This document shows, in pieces, positions 44,229 to 57,005 of a stretch of DNA of 64,000 nucleotides; position 1 is the stretch's first letter, and each line of letters starts with the position of its first letter. Source of the stretch: Plumapathes pennacea (taxonomy: Eukaryota; Cnidaria; Anthozoa; Antipatharia; Myriopathidae). The notes under the pieces were generated by a model, which saw nothing but the letters and a program-made list of their open reading frames with translations, was not told the DNA's origin and searched no databases. Location of the stretch: positions 13,786,069-13,850,068 of the forward strand of contig OZ038463.1 in the NCBI GenBank assembly GCA_964036295.1. The letters run 5' to 3'. The position numbers and the translations under genes were made by a program.

Positions 44229-47200
44229 ACGAGCAAGGAAACCGGTCTCCGGTATTTCAGAAAAAAATAATAGACAAGGTTACTTTGCAATCACAAGTTC
44301 ACAGTGTAGTTTTGTTTGATTTAGAATAATCATCTTTTAATTATTGTTTTGATAAATAGGAAGAAACAGAGCATGAAGCTGGAACGTAACGCAAAAAAAA
44401 AAAATAGAAAAAAAAAAAAGAAAATGCAAGATTAATATGTCACTGCACATTTCAAGGTGTCTATTTTACAAGAATCATGTAGGGTATGGTGCTTAGAATC
44501 ATTCAAAATGATATTTTGTTGTCGTGACCTGTAAAGTAGAGGTGCTCGATCGCTCACGAATATGAGATATTTCAAGAGCTCGAAGCTAAAGATTTTTGTG
44601 TTCCACCCAAAATAATGGCACATACGCTGATCAGTTTTTATACACCAGTTATTTTCAACAACGGTCATTTTTAGGTCTAGCTGAGTACGTTTATTGCAAC
44701 ACATGTATATGTTTTCAAAGATGTGTGTACGGTACGATTTCCGCTTGCTATTCCTCTTTTATGGAACTATAATGATTGTCATGCCATATTACGAGAAGAA
44801 AGAAAGAATCACAATAGTTAAAGAGAAGAAAATGAAATTATTTAATTTTCATGAATATTTCGGGTCGATTGCATCTAATTTTTTACCAGCTTGATCAGTG
44901 GTTAAACCATGTTTAAAATTCTTAGGTCCGTTGCGTGAACGCTGTTGATGTTAAAACATCTGTTAAGAACAAAGGAATGTTTAAACCAGGTCGTGAGGTT
45001 GTTTTTTAGACGTTGTTTAGCGAGGGTGACTTTTTGTCTGACGCATAGAGCCATTATCAATGTTGGGGCTACGTGTACAACTCCTTAAGTGACACGTAAC
45101 TACTATTAAACTATATAACCACAAAATTACTAAAATAGTTAAAACCATTGGCTTTGTTCACTTGCATTGAGTTCGGCTTGTGACTAGTATTGTTCTGCCA
45201 AAGGTAACCGCTTGTGAGCGTTCTTAGGTTGTAAGGTATTATCAACCATTGCATGCAGATGGTACCATTAGTTTGAGTTCTCGAATTATAGCAGCTAACT
45301 TCGGAACTTAGCGAATTGCGAGACTGTAAAGAAATAAAACAGGCGGTAGCCATTCACAGGCAGTTTTAAAGCCATTGGGCTACTTTGCCGGGCGGTGTTC
45401 AGAACAAGAATGATGTTGCTGTTTCCAGATGGACCATCGGTGCGTACAAAGCATAGAGGGATAGAGTTTGAAAGAACATCGTGCCAGCTACACATCCAAT
45501 AGCTAAGGTTTAGTACAATAATTACAATAATACAATAATTTACGTTTTCAATTCACAAGTGTCTCAAGAACTTGTTTTCTCGTAAACAGAATGGGAATCG
45601 TTCCGAAGAATGAAAACACGCTTTCTGTTTTGTTGGCTTTGCAGCAAATACGCGCGCCAGCTGTGGCAATTTTTAATTTCACATTTCTGCACTGTTAATT
45701 ACACATTTTTGCACCGTTTGGGATAAATTGGCGTGCGCTCAGCCAATCAGAATGCAGAAATTATTGTATGCATGTTATTAAAATTGCTATTGACTTGTTA
45801 CTTGTTGATCACTTGTCATTAAAGTACAACAAAATCTAATTATTGATCCTCTTTGGTGGTCCTGTGTAGCAAATTACAGTTAATTGTCCCCTTGATGGAG
45901 GTTCAAATAGCATTCAGGAAACTGGAACAGTGTCCCCGTCCTTAATAGAGGTAAGCAATAGGAGAGTTATATGAGCGTTTTTTCGGGACAAGGAGAAGGT
46001 CCGGTAACGCAGATACTCGTTCACACGGCTCGGTAGGAGCTGAGCTCATTCGAAAAGTACCCTCGACCTTAGACCCTAACCCAGTTATACATAGTCGGCC
46101 ACAAGAAAAGGCGCGGTTTCCATCTGGCTGTGTGAGCGAATGTCACGGTGAGGTTATTGTGTGCATAGTCTAATTGCCGGATTAAATAACGCGTACTCGT
46201 CGGGTGAAAGCGTGGGTCATTTTTCAAGTTTGAGCATTTATGTTATGTGTTTCGTGATTGTTCAGTTAGGGATAAGGTGTTCTTTTGTCATTGTTCGTTC
46301 GGTCGTTTTGATGGTGCGAGTAGTTGTTAGCATCTTAGTGTCGAGAGGTCTCCGTTTCAACCCTAAAGACTTCCGTACATAATGTCCCAGTCCGCCCGCT
46401 ATGAGGGTCTTTCACAAATTGTTCATTGGACCCCCGAACTGTCCAATCTTGTCTATATGGCAAGTACAGTCTATTCACTGAAAGTGAAAGATGTCCAAAA
46501 TATATTATACAACAAAAACCTAGGCATTTATTGGAATCGAATACCGGAAACCGACTGGCTGTGGCGGTATAAATGCGATCGTCCTACGCCGCTTGCTTGC
46601 GTGACCGGCCCGTGCACCTGAGAAGTAAATAATTAGCATGCTAACAATAGCTTTGGTCATGTGAGTGAGACCGTGTGTTTCAGTGTTGCTGACTGAACGC
46701 GGAAGTTGCCTTGAGCGGCATCACTTTGTTCATAGCTAAAACGTTTAAATCTGCTCGAGAGGTAAGTTCATGAAGTCGTTGCGTTTTTCTACGATGATTT
46801 GAAAGTAAAGTCGGATAATGTAATTTTACATATTTCTGTTGACCCGATGCCTGTGACGGAACTTTATACATTGACGTTCGGGCAGAGTATGAAAAGGCCT
46901 GTAACATAAATGGTTGATACGGCTTACACTCAGTTCATATTTACTTAAAGGAATTTGTGCCAGATAATACACAGTTGCGAGGGGATACACCATATGCCCT
47001 AATTGAAATCGATCAATCGTTTCTCTGTATTTATACCGTATACGTATTGAAAGTGAAATTTCCACATTAATCCACATCAAGAACCAACATAATTGAGACA
47101 TATCTGACATAGCGACGTTTGTATAATGGTGTGGTATCCCTGATTCACAGGCTGTTAATTATATGCCATGTAAGGGGCCGGTCGTTTATTGGGTCACTTT

Positions 47201-47737
47201 CAGAAAATTGGTAGCTTGTGGGGGGGAATTTTTCCTTTGGGGGTCATATTGTTGAAAATTCGATTTTATGGCCATGAGTTACGGTTCTTAGTTGTAGTTT
47301 TGATCAAACCGGATCGCAAGTACTTTTCCCCAGTTATACTCCTCGCAGTCGTACGCTTTACACTTTCCTCTTTCCACTCCTTGCGAATCTATTCCCATCT
47401 CTGCAGTGACTGGTGAGTGTGAGGAATCTCAGCCTCCCCACGCCGCGCCACTTATAAATTGAATAGCTAGCCAACAGCATCGCGGGCTCAGAACGTCTTT
47501 ATTGTGTGTCGGACTATGAAGCAACAACTTCGGAAATCCTGATTCATTTTCAACTTCATTGCGACTTTTCATTGCGAAATATATCGATGTAAATCGTCAA
47601 TAACATCGGAGATTTGACTGTGACGCGAACCGAACCCCGTGACTCGGTTCGCTTGATCTCAAATTCACGCCCGTGTCTTAAGGTACGTTCAGTAACGCGG
47701 CAGTAATGTTCCAAGAAGTGAAATTAGGCTCATTATC
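44229..47737. other. Intergenic, no gene recognised
   Basis: A-rich tracts at 44391-44420 and short frames only. A plus-strand frame at 46382-46621 starts with ATG and has no recognised domain. Minus-strand frames at 45111-45495 look weakly protein-like but could not be joined to any gene. Confidence 0.4.
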
Positions 47738-49286
47738 CCCGAACGAAGTGAGGGAAATATTTACGACGCTAATGCAGTAGTATTATCGCCTTATCGGAGA
47801 CTCCAAGCGTGTCGCCATCTCGAAATCTAATGTTCGTGTGTTTGTTTGTGTGTTTGTGCCATACGACCTCGTCCCAAGGCCCTCCGCGTCGAGCGATCAC
47901 AGCAGGCGAGGTTACATCGGCAGCTTAACTGTAAACCGCCATTTTCTTGGAGACATGCGATAGAGTACGAACTGAAGTGATTTTGTACAACAAGATGCAG
48001 ATACAAGGCCAAGCAGTTCGACGGACGGCTGTAAATTGCCCGGATATTTTGCCAGTGCATGGGAGGCAAGCTTTACTAGACGTAAAACGGATTCTTTAAG
48101 GCCCAACTGGTCGACCTGAACACAATCCTAGACGCCAGTATTGTGTTAAAACGCAGACACTTCTTCAGAAAGGAATAGCAAAATACAGTCGGTGGAAATA
48201 GAACAATCACTGTGGCAAATTTCACCTTTCGCAATAACAGGAATGCAGTTTTCAGAATCCAAGTTTGACAAGATGACAACACAATACAATGGAAAGTGGA
48301 ATTTTCGTACTGTATGAGGACTGCTCTATACAGTGTATTTTGAAATCATTGAAGACGTAAACAATAGTGTTTTGGATTTTGTTTCCTTTGCTGGAAAAGA
48401 GCTAAAGCTATGGCTTTCAGGAACCGGTGAGTTTTGAAAATTTAATTCAATTAACGTTAAATACACTTTTGTTAAACGACGGTCGTGTTATCATTGGTAT
48501 TTCAACAATTGCCGTATATTTTGTCGTTTGATGCCCCGGTAACTGTGATGAAGGCCAATTAGGATTATACTGTGATCTTTTGCCTGGTTTTCAAAGCTAT
48601 TTCAGAGTGCCTTCGTGCAAGATTGTGTCATCCGATTCCTGACATGTTTGCATAATTTCATTGACAGTCTGACACATGCTGTGAAGTTTTGTCGCCGCGT
48701 TTGTTGGCACACTGTATTCAAGGATAAAATGTAACCGGGTTAAAATGCTTTTGCTTTTTGAAGGCTATTAAAGTAGAAAATATCCGGCCACTGCTTTCCA
48801 AATTAAACAATGTGTCTACTAGCGGGACCCCCGTAAGATACTCGCTCAACACAATCGCACTTTGTATTATTTAGTGACCGGGTTTGCTCGCTCAATAAAA
48901 TCGGACCTTGTATTATTTAGTGACTTGATTTCTTTTTTCTGTCAAAGATTTTAAAATCGTCAAACGCAGTTTGAAAAGTTGTTGTGTTCAAAATTGAATC
49001 CCTGCCAAAATTCACACGATTCCGAGACTTCGAAAGCGTGTAAACAAGCGACTCGCTTTGACGGTTCTAAATTTGGCACACAAAAACAAACACACGTATG
49101 TGGTTAGGATAAAGCATTGGCTGGAGAAATCGCGGCTTTTCTTGAAATTCATAAAAACTTCGGTGTCCAAGATCGACTTTGCTTGGCTTTCAAGCCTCGG
49201 GAGTATTCTGTAGTTGCGTGTAAATGTTTTCTCAGCGAATTTTGAAGTTCAGCTAGTGTCTACGAAAATTGCAGACTGTGCACGTT
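47738..49286 (+). repeat. Dispersed repeat family R3, copy 1
   Basis: Matches 53142-54510 in the same order over about 1.4 kb with indels. Shared phrases include CACGACGCTAATGCAGTAGT (here tacgacgc), AGAGCTAAAGCTATGGCTTT and TTGGCACACTGTATTCAAGG. It stops at GCAGACTGTGCACGTT, exactly where the foldback transposon copy 2 begins. No long frame; function unknown. Confidence 0.75.
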
Positions 49287-49288
49287 TA

Positions 49289-51282
49289 TGGTGGCCTATG
49301 ACTGCCACTTGAATTTTCCTGATAATTCAATAAAAAAGATAATTTATGTCGAAGTGAAATGAAAATAAATGCTGTTTTCAAAGTAAAATGAAAACCGATT
49401 TCGAAAATGAAATTGAAAGCCGATTTCAAAGTAAAAGTAAAATAAAATGAAAACCGATTGCAAAGTAAAAGTAAAATTAAAAACCGATTCCAAAGTTAAA
49501 GTAAAGTGAAAACCGATTTCAAAGTAAAGTAAAATAAAAATCTATTTCAAGGTAAAAGTAAAATCAAAAACCGATTTCAAAGTTAAAGTAAAGTGAAAAC
49601 CGATTTTAAAGTAAAGTAAAATAAAAACATATTTTAAGGTAAAAGTAAAATGAAAACCGATTTCAAATTAAAAGTAAAATGAAAATTTGCTTAGCCTATG
49701 ACTGCCACAGTATACCAGCATGCCTTGCACTTCTCGTGGATTTCCCCTGTGACCTCTGCGCAACATGATCATCAGCTGTCAACACTTAAGTCGCTCCCGC
49801 GATGTGTTCATCACTCGCGTATAGTACTATCAGAGCGCAACAGAGTGTAAATGTAGTCGATCTAAACTTGAAAACTCGCTTGCAATAAAACCATTGCTTC
49901 TTTGTAACGCTGCGCCAGGAGGCTCGCAAGCAGGCGGTTTTGATTAAAGCTTTCACAAAAAATCTTTGGCATACAAACATTGCTCAATTGTTCGGTGAGT
50001 TATTTTTACGAGCGAGTGTAATACTGATTGTGCAAGGCTTGAAGATAATGAGGCAACAGTTGTCAGAGTTGACAGCTGTGATTTCAGCTCTTCAGTAGCG
50101 ACTGATAAATCCTCAACGCTAAAAACCTCGATTTTTTTTTATGAAACATGGCTGCTGCCTGGAGAAACTTTCAGGCTAACATGAAAGACAAGAGAGCAGG
50201 TAAAAAGAAAAGAAGCTCGAACACTATCTTGGAGAAGGAGGAGGTGACAGTGCAGCGCCTGAGTTCCGAAGTCTCAGGCAAAGCACAAAAATTCTTTCTG
50301 TCTGGCTTTCTTCGTCCCAACTGCGCGAGCTTCCAATCCTTCTGGATCCAGATCGTACATCACAGCGTGTACTAAATCTCTCGGCACATTCAAATTGTGT
50401 TCCTGTCGAACCTTCTTGTACCGGTACCCGAGGAGTTTACCTGGTCCATCTAACTCTTTCGCTACGGCCTCCTTTACTTCATCCACCGATACATTCTGAT
50501 CGGTATAAAATATGTTGAAACTACAATAAGCCGTCTGTCAAGGGTGCGAACACTCCATGGGTACTGTGGGAAATCTCGTTTTAAAAAGCTCAACATTTCC
50601 TCGCGTTTCAAACTTTGTTTTACGTATCAAGTCATATCGTCTTTTAGCACTAAGTCATGCTTCCAAGCATCATTTCGTAAATTGGCTGCCATGAGGATAA
50701 ACATATCACGGGAGCGCTGTAAGTGTTGACAACTGATGATCATGCTGCGCAGAGGTCACAGGGGAAATCCACGAGAAGTGCAAGGCATGCTGGTATACTG
50801 TGGCAGTCATAGGCTAAGCAAATTTTCATTTTACTTTTAATTTGAAATCGGTTTTCATTTTACTTTTACCTTAAAATATGTTTTTATTTTACTTTACTTT
50901 AAAATCGGTTTTCACTTTACTTTAACTTTGAAATCGGTTTTTGATTTTACTTTTACTTTAAAATCGGTTTTCGTTTTACTTTGAAATCGGTTTTTGATTT
51001 ACTTTACTTTGAAATCGGTTTTCACTTTACTTTAACTTTGGAATCGGTTTTTGATTTTACTTTACTTTGCAATCGGTTTTCATTTTCATTTTACTTTTAC
51101 TTTGCAATCGGTTTTCATTTTCATTTTACTTTTACTTTGAAATCGGCTTTCATTTTTATTTTCGAAATCGGTTTTCGTTTCATTTTACTTTGAAAACAGC
51201 ATTTATTTTCATTTCACTTCGACATAAATTATCTTTTTTATTGAATTATCAGGAAAATTCAAGTGGCAGTCATAGGCCACCA
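49289..51282 (-). mobile_element. Long-armed foldback transposon, copy 2
   Basis: 1,994 bp with the same TGGTGGCCTATGACTGCCAC ends, flanked by TA at 49287-49288 and 51283-51284. It corresponds to 29138-31130 with a constant offset of 20,151 up to about 30986; there copy 1 has GGCCTCAT and this copy has GGCTTTCAT. It lacks the extra terminal repeat of copy 1. Inserted at the end of repeat R3. Confidence 0.87.
50274..50766 (-). pseudogene. Truncated integrase-core-type transposase fragment (copy 2)
   Basis: Same sequence as 30123-30615, including the TGA, the frameshift and the premature end, so the damage predates the transposition of these two copies. Confidence 0.5.
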
Positions 51283-51289
51283 TACACCT

Positions 51290-51390
51290 CTTCTAAATCA
51301 CGATTTATTTTGCGGTTTCCTTAATTAAGATTTACTGTGCGAAATCATGATTTAGCTTTCTAGTGTGACCACAGCCACAGAAGTTGTAAG
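51290..51390 (+). repeat. Repeat with CTTTCTAGTGTGACCACAGCC end
   Basis: AAATC(A/G)TGATTTA(G/A)CTTTCTAGTG and the following bases match 31999-32033; internal AAATCACGATTT palindromes. Probably the end of a small element. Confidence 0.5.
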
Positions 51391-51548
51391 TACTGTAAGC
51401 TAAGTCATCCTGCTTTAATAATTGTTTCCGCTTAGTCACTAATCAATACTTAAAACTGTGGTACTACTAAATCAAATAACTGAACAACAAGCCTGAAGTT
51501 CATATGCCCTTCCGCGACATTCAATTCCCACTAACTTGCACTTCTTAC

Positions 51549-51939
51549 CTGAGCAGATGGGCCGTCCTTTAGTCACGTGACACACCTCCATCTTGTTGCA
51601 CAACACGTCACTGCACGCCACGTAGTCACGTGTTGGGTTATCTTCGTAAATCACGTGATTAACCAACTTGAGGTGAAGAGGATGAGAGAGCCTCGTTCGT
51701 GCGTTGAGTTCACAACGTTTTTGGTTGAGATGGTAGTTGATGCTGTAGCAGTGCAAGTTTTTGATGCACTGATCCATGCAGTCGTCAGCGTCGTAGCATT
51801 GCTGAGACGAAATCACGTGACCGATAAGCTGGCGATTGAAAAAGCGATTGGTTCTGCTTCTGCACTGGGACAAGACGGAGAATAACAAGTTATCGGCGAC
51901 TAACAGGAATGCGATAATGATGCCAGTTGAGTCCTTCAT
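51549..51939 (-). CDS. PAN/apple-domain secreted protein, first coding exon
   Basis: ATG at 51939-51937 begins a signal peptide (hydrophobic IIIAFLLVADNLLFSVL), followed by a PAN/apple-type cysteine pattern: QQCYDADDCMDQCIKNLHCY, NYHLNQKRCELN and a late CSDVLC. Then CHVTKGRPICS resembles the start of an EGF-like segment. A good donor (cag/gtaaga) ends the exon at 51549 in phase 1. Without splicing the frame stops at 51472. Downstream exons would lie below 49 kb and were not found; transposon copy 2 lies in that path. An acceptor at 51951 suggests a noncoding 5' exon upstream. Such proteins usually bind carbohydrate or protein partners outside the cell. Confidence 0.68.
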
Positions 51940-51950
51940 GTCGCTGTGAC

Positions 51951-52896
51951 CTGTGACAAAAGTCCGATGGGAAGGTATTAAAATTTACATGCTGTCTACC
52001 ATTTACACAGTGTGTAAGGGCATGTTTACAAGGAGATAGGGTTACTTTAACACTAGGGTTACTCTAGTATTAAGGTTATCCTAGCGCTTTAAGATGTCGT
52101 CTTTCTTTTTTAATCAACGTGTTTACAAGGTTAATTACAGGCGGATTTACAAGAAATTTTATACTGAGTTCAATGATGAATTGTCTACTTCTTTATCGAG
52201 ATGGCTTTGTAGCGCCAAACCTTGCTGAAACTGACAACCAGAATTAGGCCGAGAAAGACAAAGGAATACAAAAGTTGTAAATCTGGAAACGATGTAAACG
52301 AAAGTTTACCAGAATGCCCAGGTTACCCTAGCTCTTTTAATTTGCTTGTAGACCCGGACTAAACCCGACCCCGTATCTACTTATGAACAGAGCCTGAAAT
52401 AAGTGGGTAAAGAGTGTGTAAAAAATGTACACAATTTGTACTAAACCATGTTTTAGATTGTGTGTAAATTACGTGTAAAATGAGTATCCATATTAACATA
52501 CGGTGCAAAAGGGTAGAATTTCTTTTTAGTGTCAAGGGAAATTCTCTAATTCATCCTTTTTAAATTACCTTTGCAACTTTTATTTTTATTTTTATTTAAC
52601 TTTTATTCTTATTTTTGCACTTCGGCTAACCAAAAAAGTAGATATATATCTTAAACTTGTCACCGCACGTTTCAGAAGAAAAATTCCTTTTAATCATAAA
52701 TATTACAATTTCTTCGATTATGATTGGTTAATAACCCCCTGATTAATCATTAATTGGACACTTAGTGTTCTGTAATCGGATACTTCTTTGCTCTATAATC
52801 GGACAGTTGGCTTAACCAATCATAAGCAAGAGCGTGCACGCGCGTGTTAAAATCGATCGGCAATGAAATACTTCTTCATGTTTTGTTTTTATGTAT
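51951..52896. other. Upstream of the PAN-domain gene
   Basis: Should contain the promoter and a 5' noncoding exon. No core promoter element could be supported. Confidence 0.4.
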
Positions 52897-53084
52897 AGGG
52901 CAGCTCCGGTCGCACTCGTAACTTTAACGACATTAATATCGGCATTTGCAACATTTGAAGTGCAAACAGCGCTTGTCACCAGAGATATATGTCAGCAAGT
53001 TGCTATCAAACATTAAAGAAGCCGTCGTATTGCTCTCGATGATGAGTTATTATCGACTATACTTCAAAGTGCGACCGGGCCCTA
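52897..53084 (+). mobile_element. MITE family R1, copy 2
   Basis: Starts AGGGCAGCTCCGGTCGCAC and ends GTGCGACCGGGCCCT, inverted repeats with AGGGC-GGTCGCAC in common. Same family as 11590-11771 in opposite orientation. 188 bp, noncoding. Confidence 0.72.
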
Positions 53085-53141
53085 GTACAGCATAAGACGC
53101 TGAAGTTATATAATTATTCCATTCTCAGAAATTGTAATTCC

Positions 53142-54690
53142 CGAGCGAAGCGAGGGAAATAATCACGACGCTAATGCAGTAGTATCGCATTATTCGGAGC
53201 TTCCAAGCGGGTCGCCATCTCGAAATTTAATGTTCGTCTGTCAGTCAGTCAGGCGTACGACCTCGTTCCCAGGCTCTTAGGCCAGAACTGTAAACCGCCA
53301 TTTTATTTGGTGACAAGCTGCGATAGAGTACGAACGGATCGGAAGTAATTTTGTACAACAAGGTGCAGATACAAGACCAAAGAGTTCGACGGACGGCTGT
53401 AAACTGCCCGGAAATTTTGAAATCATTGAAGACGTAAACAATAGTGTTTTGGTTTTTTTTTCCTTTGCTGGAAAAGAGCTAAAGCTATGGCTTTCAGGAA
53501 CCGGCGAGTTTTGAAAAATCACGTCAATTAACGTACAGTACGCGTATGCTATAAATTAGTCTTATTATTATGGTATTTCAACAGTCGCCAAATATTTTGT
53601 CGTTTGATGCCCTGGGACTACTGTGACGAAGGCCAAGTAGGATAATACTGTGATCTTTTCGCTAATTTTTAAAGCTATTTCAGAGTGCCTTCGTGCAAGC
53701 TCCTGACATATTTTCAATTTGCATAATTTCACTGACAGTCTGACATATGGGAATGCTGTAAAGTTTTCTCGCCGTGTTTGTTGGCACACTGTATTCAAGG
53801 ATGACAAGGTAACCGGGTTGAAGTGATCTTGCTTTTCAAAGGCTATTAAAGTAGAAGATACCCGGCCAGGGGCCACTACTATCCAAATTGAACAATTACA
53901 GTCTATTGTATTATTGTCTATGAGCGGCCGAATTTGCTCGCTCAACACAATCGGACCTTGTATTATATTTAGTGACCGGGTTGGCTCGCTCAGTACAATC
54001 GGACCTTGTATTATCTAGTGATTTAATTTCTTTTTACTGTCAAAGATCTTAAATTCGTCAAACGCGGTTTGAAGAGTTGCTGTGTTTAAAATTAAATCCT
54101 TGCCAAAATTCACACATTTTGCAAGACTCCGAAAGCGTGTAAACAAGCGACTCTCGCTTTGAAAGTTCTAAATTTGTTACACTCGAAGAAGCGTATTAAA
54201 TTTATGAAGTAAATGAAAAAAAAAGAAAAAAAAAAACAACACTTACACACAAACGTATGTGGTTAGGATACAACGTTGGCTGGAGAAATCGCGGCTTTTC
54301 TTAAAATTCATGAACATTTTGGTGTCAAAGATTGACTTTGCTGACTGAGCAAAACTGATCGAGTCACGATTTTAGTTGCGCTTTTCTTGCCTTTCAAGTC
54401 TCGGGAGTATTCTTTAGTTGCGTGTAAAAGTTGTCTTAGCGAACTTTGGAGTTCAGCTAGTGTCCACGAAAATTGCAGACTGTGCACGTTGTCTGAACTA
54501 AACCAGACTGCCGTGCGAAAAAGGATTTTTTTTAGCGGCCGACTGGTGACGTCGCTACACAAACCGTGGTTTGTAAAAAAAAGATTTAAAAATAATCTCC
54601 AAGCGGAAAAAAATAGAACCCCGCTTTCCGAAAACCCACTACAGAGCGAGGGGATATCTGCGATTATCGTATTTCTAGTAGTTATGATTA
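53142..54690 (+). repeat. Dispersed repeat family R3, copy 2
   Basis: Starts near CCGAGCGAAGCGAGGGAAAT and runs past GCAGACTGTGCACGTTGTCT to an end rich in GATATCTGCGATTATCGTAT at 54652-54671. The last part is absent from copy 1, where the foldback transposon begins. The minus-strand frame at 53568-53948 lies inside the repeat and has no domain. Confidence 0.7.
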
Positions 54691-54712
54691 ATTGGTAAGA
54701 GGACTTTGTGTC

Positions 54713-54820
54713 GTCCGATGTCGGTCTGTAATCATACGAGTGATTAAGAAATCGGACTCCGGCGAAACCCGGTCGTCCGATTTCGTATGATCACTCGTAT
54801 GATTACAAACCGAATTGGAC
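54713..54820. repeat. Palindromic TCATACGAGTGAT repeat
   Basis: GTAATCATACGAGTGAT at the left and ATCACTCGTATGATTAC at the right are inverted, with CCGATTTC blocks in both arms. About 108 bp, a likely stem-loop or MITE. Confidence 0.7.
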
Positions 54821-55051
54821 TCCATTCTGTCAGTCCTATTACCATTATTAATCCTCCGCATGCACTAACTTGAACCTTGCAGGCAGGTTCTCGATGTGAT
54901 TTGTAATTGTTCCGATGTTTTTTAAGAGTGTTGACCAAAAATCAAACGCAGGGGCAAAATAATTATATTTCAATTTATTTAGCTGCTTCAGTTTCGTAAA
55001 CAGACATGTAAACCACTAAAATCGTCACGTTCGAGTCCAATGTGCCATTTA

Positions 55052-56038
55052 CGAGATGCCTGTTGCCTTTCGACTCTTTCAAACAAAGGCCTAGTACACA
55101 ACCTTTCTTATGAACTCATGATTTTTATGATTCAACACTTTTTTCTTCTCTTTCTATTGGCCAAGAGACTGCTACGTCACCTGCAAATAACTACCTACAA
55201 ATAAGTATCTACTCATGCGCACTACTGCTTTTTGCGTGTCAACTGCCAAAACATTTTGCTCGTGCGCAGTTTTCTACACCTGTGTGAATATAGCAGCTCG
55301 TTTTTAACTCGTGAATGCGAAGCAATGAACGAGTTATTGTGAGTGGTGGGAAGTTTCACTCGCTCGTTCCATGGGTGTAAACTTCCGGCGGAAAGTACGG
55401 GTTCCGCAGACCATTACATAACACTGGCGCAGGCCTCGCAAACAAAATGGCGGCCAGTTTGCGACCGAGAATACTCGACGTTCAAAACAGAGGTTGAGAG
55501 TCGCAAAAGCGATGAACTAATCTTTCACGTTTGGAGTCCTTTGATTCTCAAGGAACATGTTCTTGAAAATTAAGACCAAACTGCGGACTTCACCTGGATT
55601 TTACAGTTCGATTGATCGAAAGCTTTTTAGCACCTTTGAACAGTAGCGTTGGCTAAAATCACAGTACTTGTATAGCTTCAATGCTATATACAGAGGATAG
55701 ATCTATAGCGTTTTTCATTCACGAGTTGGCTCACAGGAGCCTTTGATTGCTACAACGCGCGCTTCCCAACATATTATATGCCAAATAATTTGTGAATTCA
55801 AGCTCACTCGAATGATAAAACAGTTATTATTTAACTCGGTTATTGCGAAACATCGTGATTTGCCAGTGTCCCGCATTTGCCTCTGCCTCAGCTTCGACAT
55901 TGGCACATACTGCCAAGAGTCACAATTTTTTGCTCAACCGCCTCATTTAATTATTTATTATTTGCATTAAAAATGAAAACTAATAGTTCATAAGTAAGCT
56001 TTCGCACTAGACCTTGTTTTGAGGCAACAGGCATCTCG
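55052..56038. mobile_element. Element with CGAGATGCCTGTTGCCT ends, nested MITE inside
   Basis: Left end CGAGATGCCTGTTGCCT and right end AGGCAACAGGCATCTCG are perfect inverses, 987 bp apart, with GGCCTAGTAC and GCACTAGACC just inside. The R2 MITE (55304-55728) is nested in it. A partial copy of the left end is at 3741-3795. No transposase frame. Confidence 0.75.
55304..55728 (+). mobile_element. MITE family R2, copy 2
   Basis: Partner of 35660-36098, same ends and order, with small indels. Confidence 0.75.
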
Positions 56039-56381
56039 GATTTATGCGTACTTGTGTGATCTGCGTCATTTTGATTAGAAACACGCACATAAAAGGATGT
56101 CAATAAGGACAGTAAAAAAAGCAGACTTGAAATCGCGTTTTACTATTCAGAAGGCGTTCATTTATGGAAAGTGCCCCCAGGCAAATGCAGAAAATGGCGT
56201 TTCCGAGCTCCTAAAGTAAAATTATTTTGGGGCAACAAACCCCCAGACTCTCCCTAGCGGATCGCACCTTCGGTGCTTGCTAAAATCCTACATTTTTACG
56301 TGCACCACAAAATAATTCTCGCTGCGCCCCTGCTGGTTGACACATTAATTATAGATGACGCTACAGTGTCTTCAAAAAGCT
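56039..56381. other. Intergenic, no gene recognised
   Basis: Nothing supported beyond repeat-like fragments. Confidence 0.45.
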
Positions 56382-56580
56382 AAAAAATTTAACAAATTGA
56401 CGTCAGTTTTTTATGTGTCTGTCCTCTTATTGATCATGAAACGCGTCATAACATTGCCAAAAAGTTGTGGATCCACGAGGCGCTTCGCCGAGTGGATCCG
56501 CAACTTCTTGACAATGTTATGACGCGTTTCATGATCAATAAGAGGACAGACACATAAAAACTGGCGTCAATTTGTTTTTT
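56382..56580. repeat. Near-perfect 200-bp hairpin
   Basis: Arms of about 90 bp (56382-56478 and 56492-56580) share TTATGTGTCTGTCCTCTTAT and GATCATGAAACGCGTCATAA around a small loop (aggcgcttcgccg). The TGTGTCTGTCCTCTTATTGA motif recurs at 63155-63175. Transposon-end palindrome by appearance. Confidence 0.85.
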
Positions 56581-57005
56581 ACAATAACAAAACTCGAGCG
56601 ACGACGCGGGGAAAACACGCAAGAAAACTGGATTTTGTTCGATTTGACCGAAATGTTGTCAACAACTTTTCCCGCTTTCTAATTGGTCGAGGTTGAAATT
56701 CAAGACATTTCATTGGCCAAAAAGTGACAGTTTGACGTGAGCATTTCGCGCGTGCAAAATAAAATTTTGTCAAAGAAGTTGGAAAGAAATGAAACTAGAC
56801 GCTTTTCTGCTGCGGTTTTCTCGACAATTTCAAGACAAAGCTCAAGGAAATTTGCCTCTGAACACTTCTGGTTCTCTACTTCAAATGCCGAATGTCGCTT
56901 TTGCAAGAACCGAGGTAAATGGGACTGGGGCTGATATGTGCGGAGAGTAGACGTGTCTGAAGAGCTCCGCTGTTGCTTTGAGTTATTTCTACATGCAGCT
57001 TGTCT

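Noticed and set aside
45111-45495. Two weakly protein-like minus-strand frames that might be downstream exons of the PAN-domain gene
   Set aside because: The frames do not join with the phase-1 donor at 51549 through credible acceptors, and no domain is recognised.
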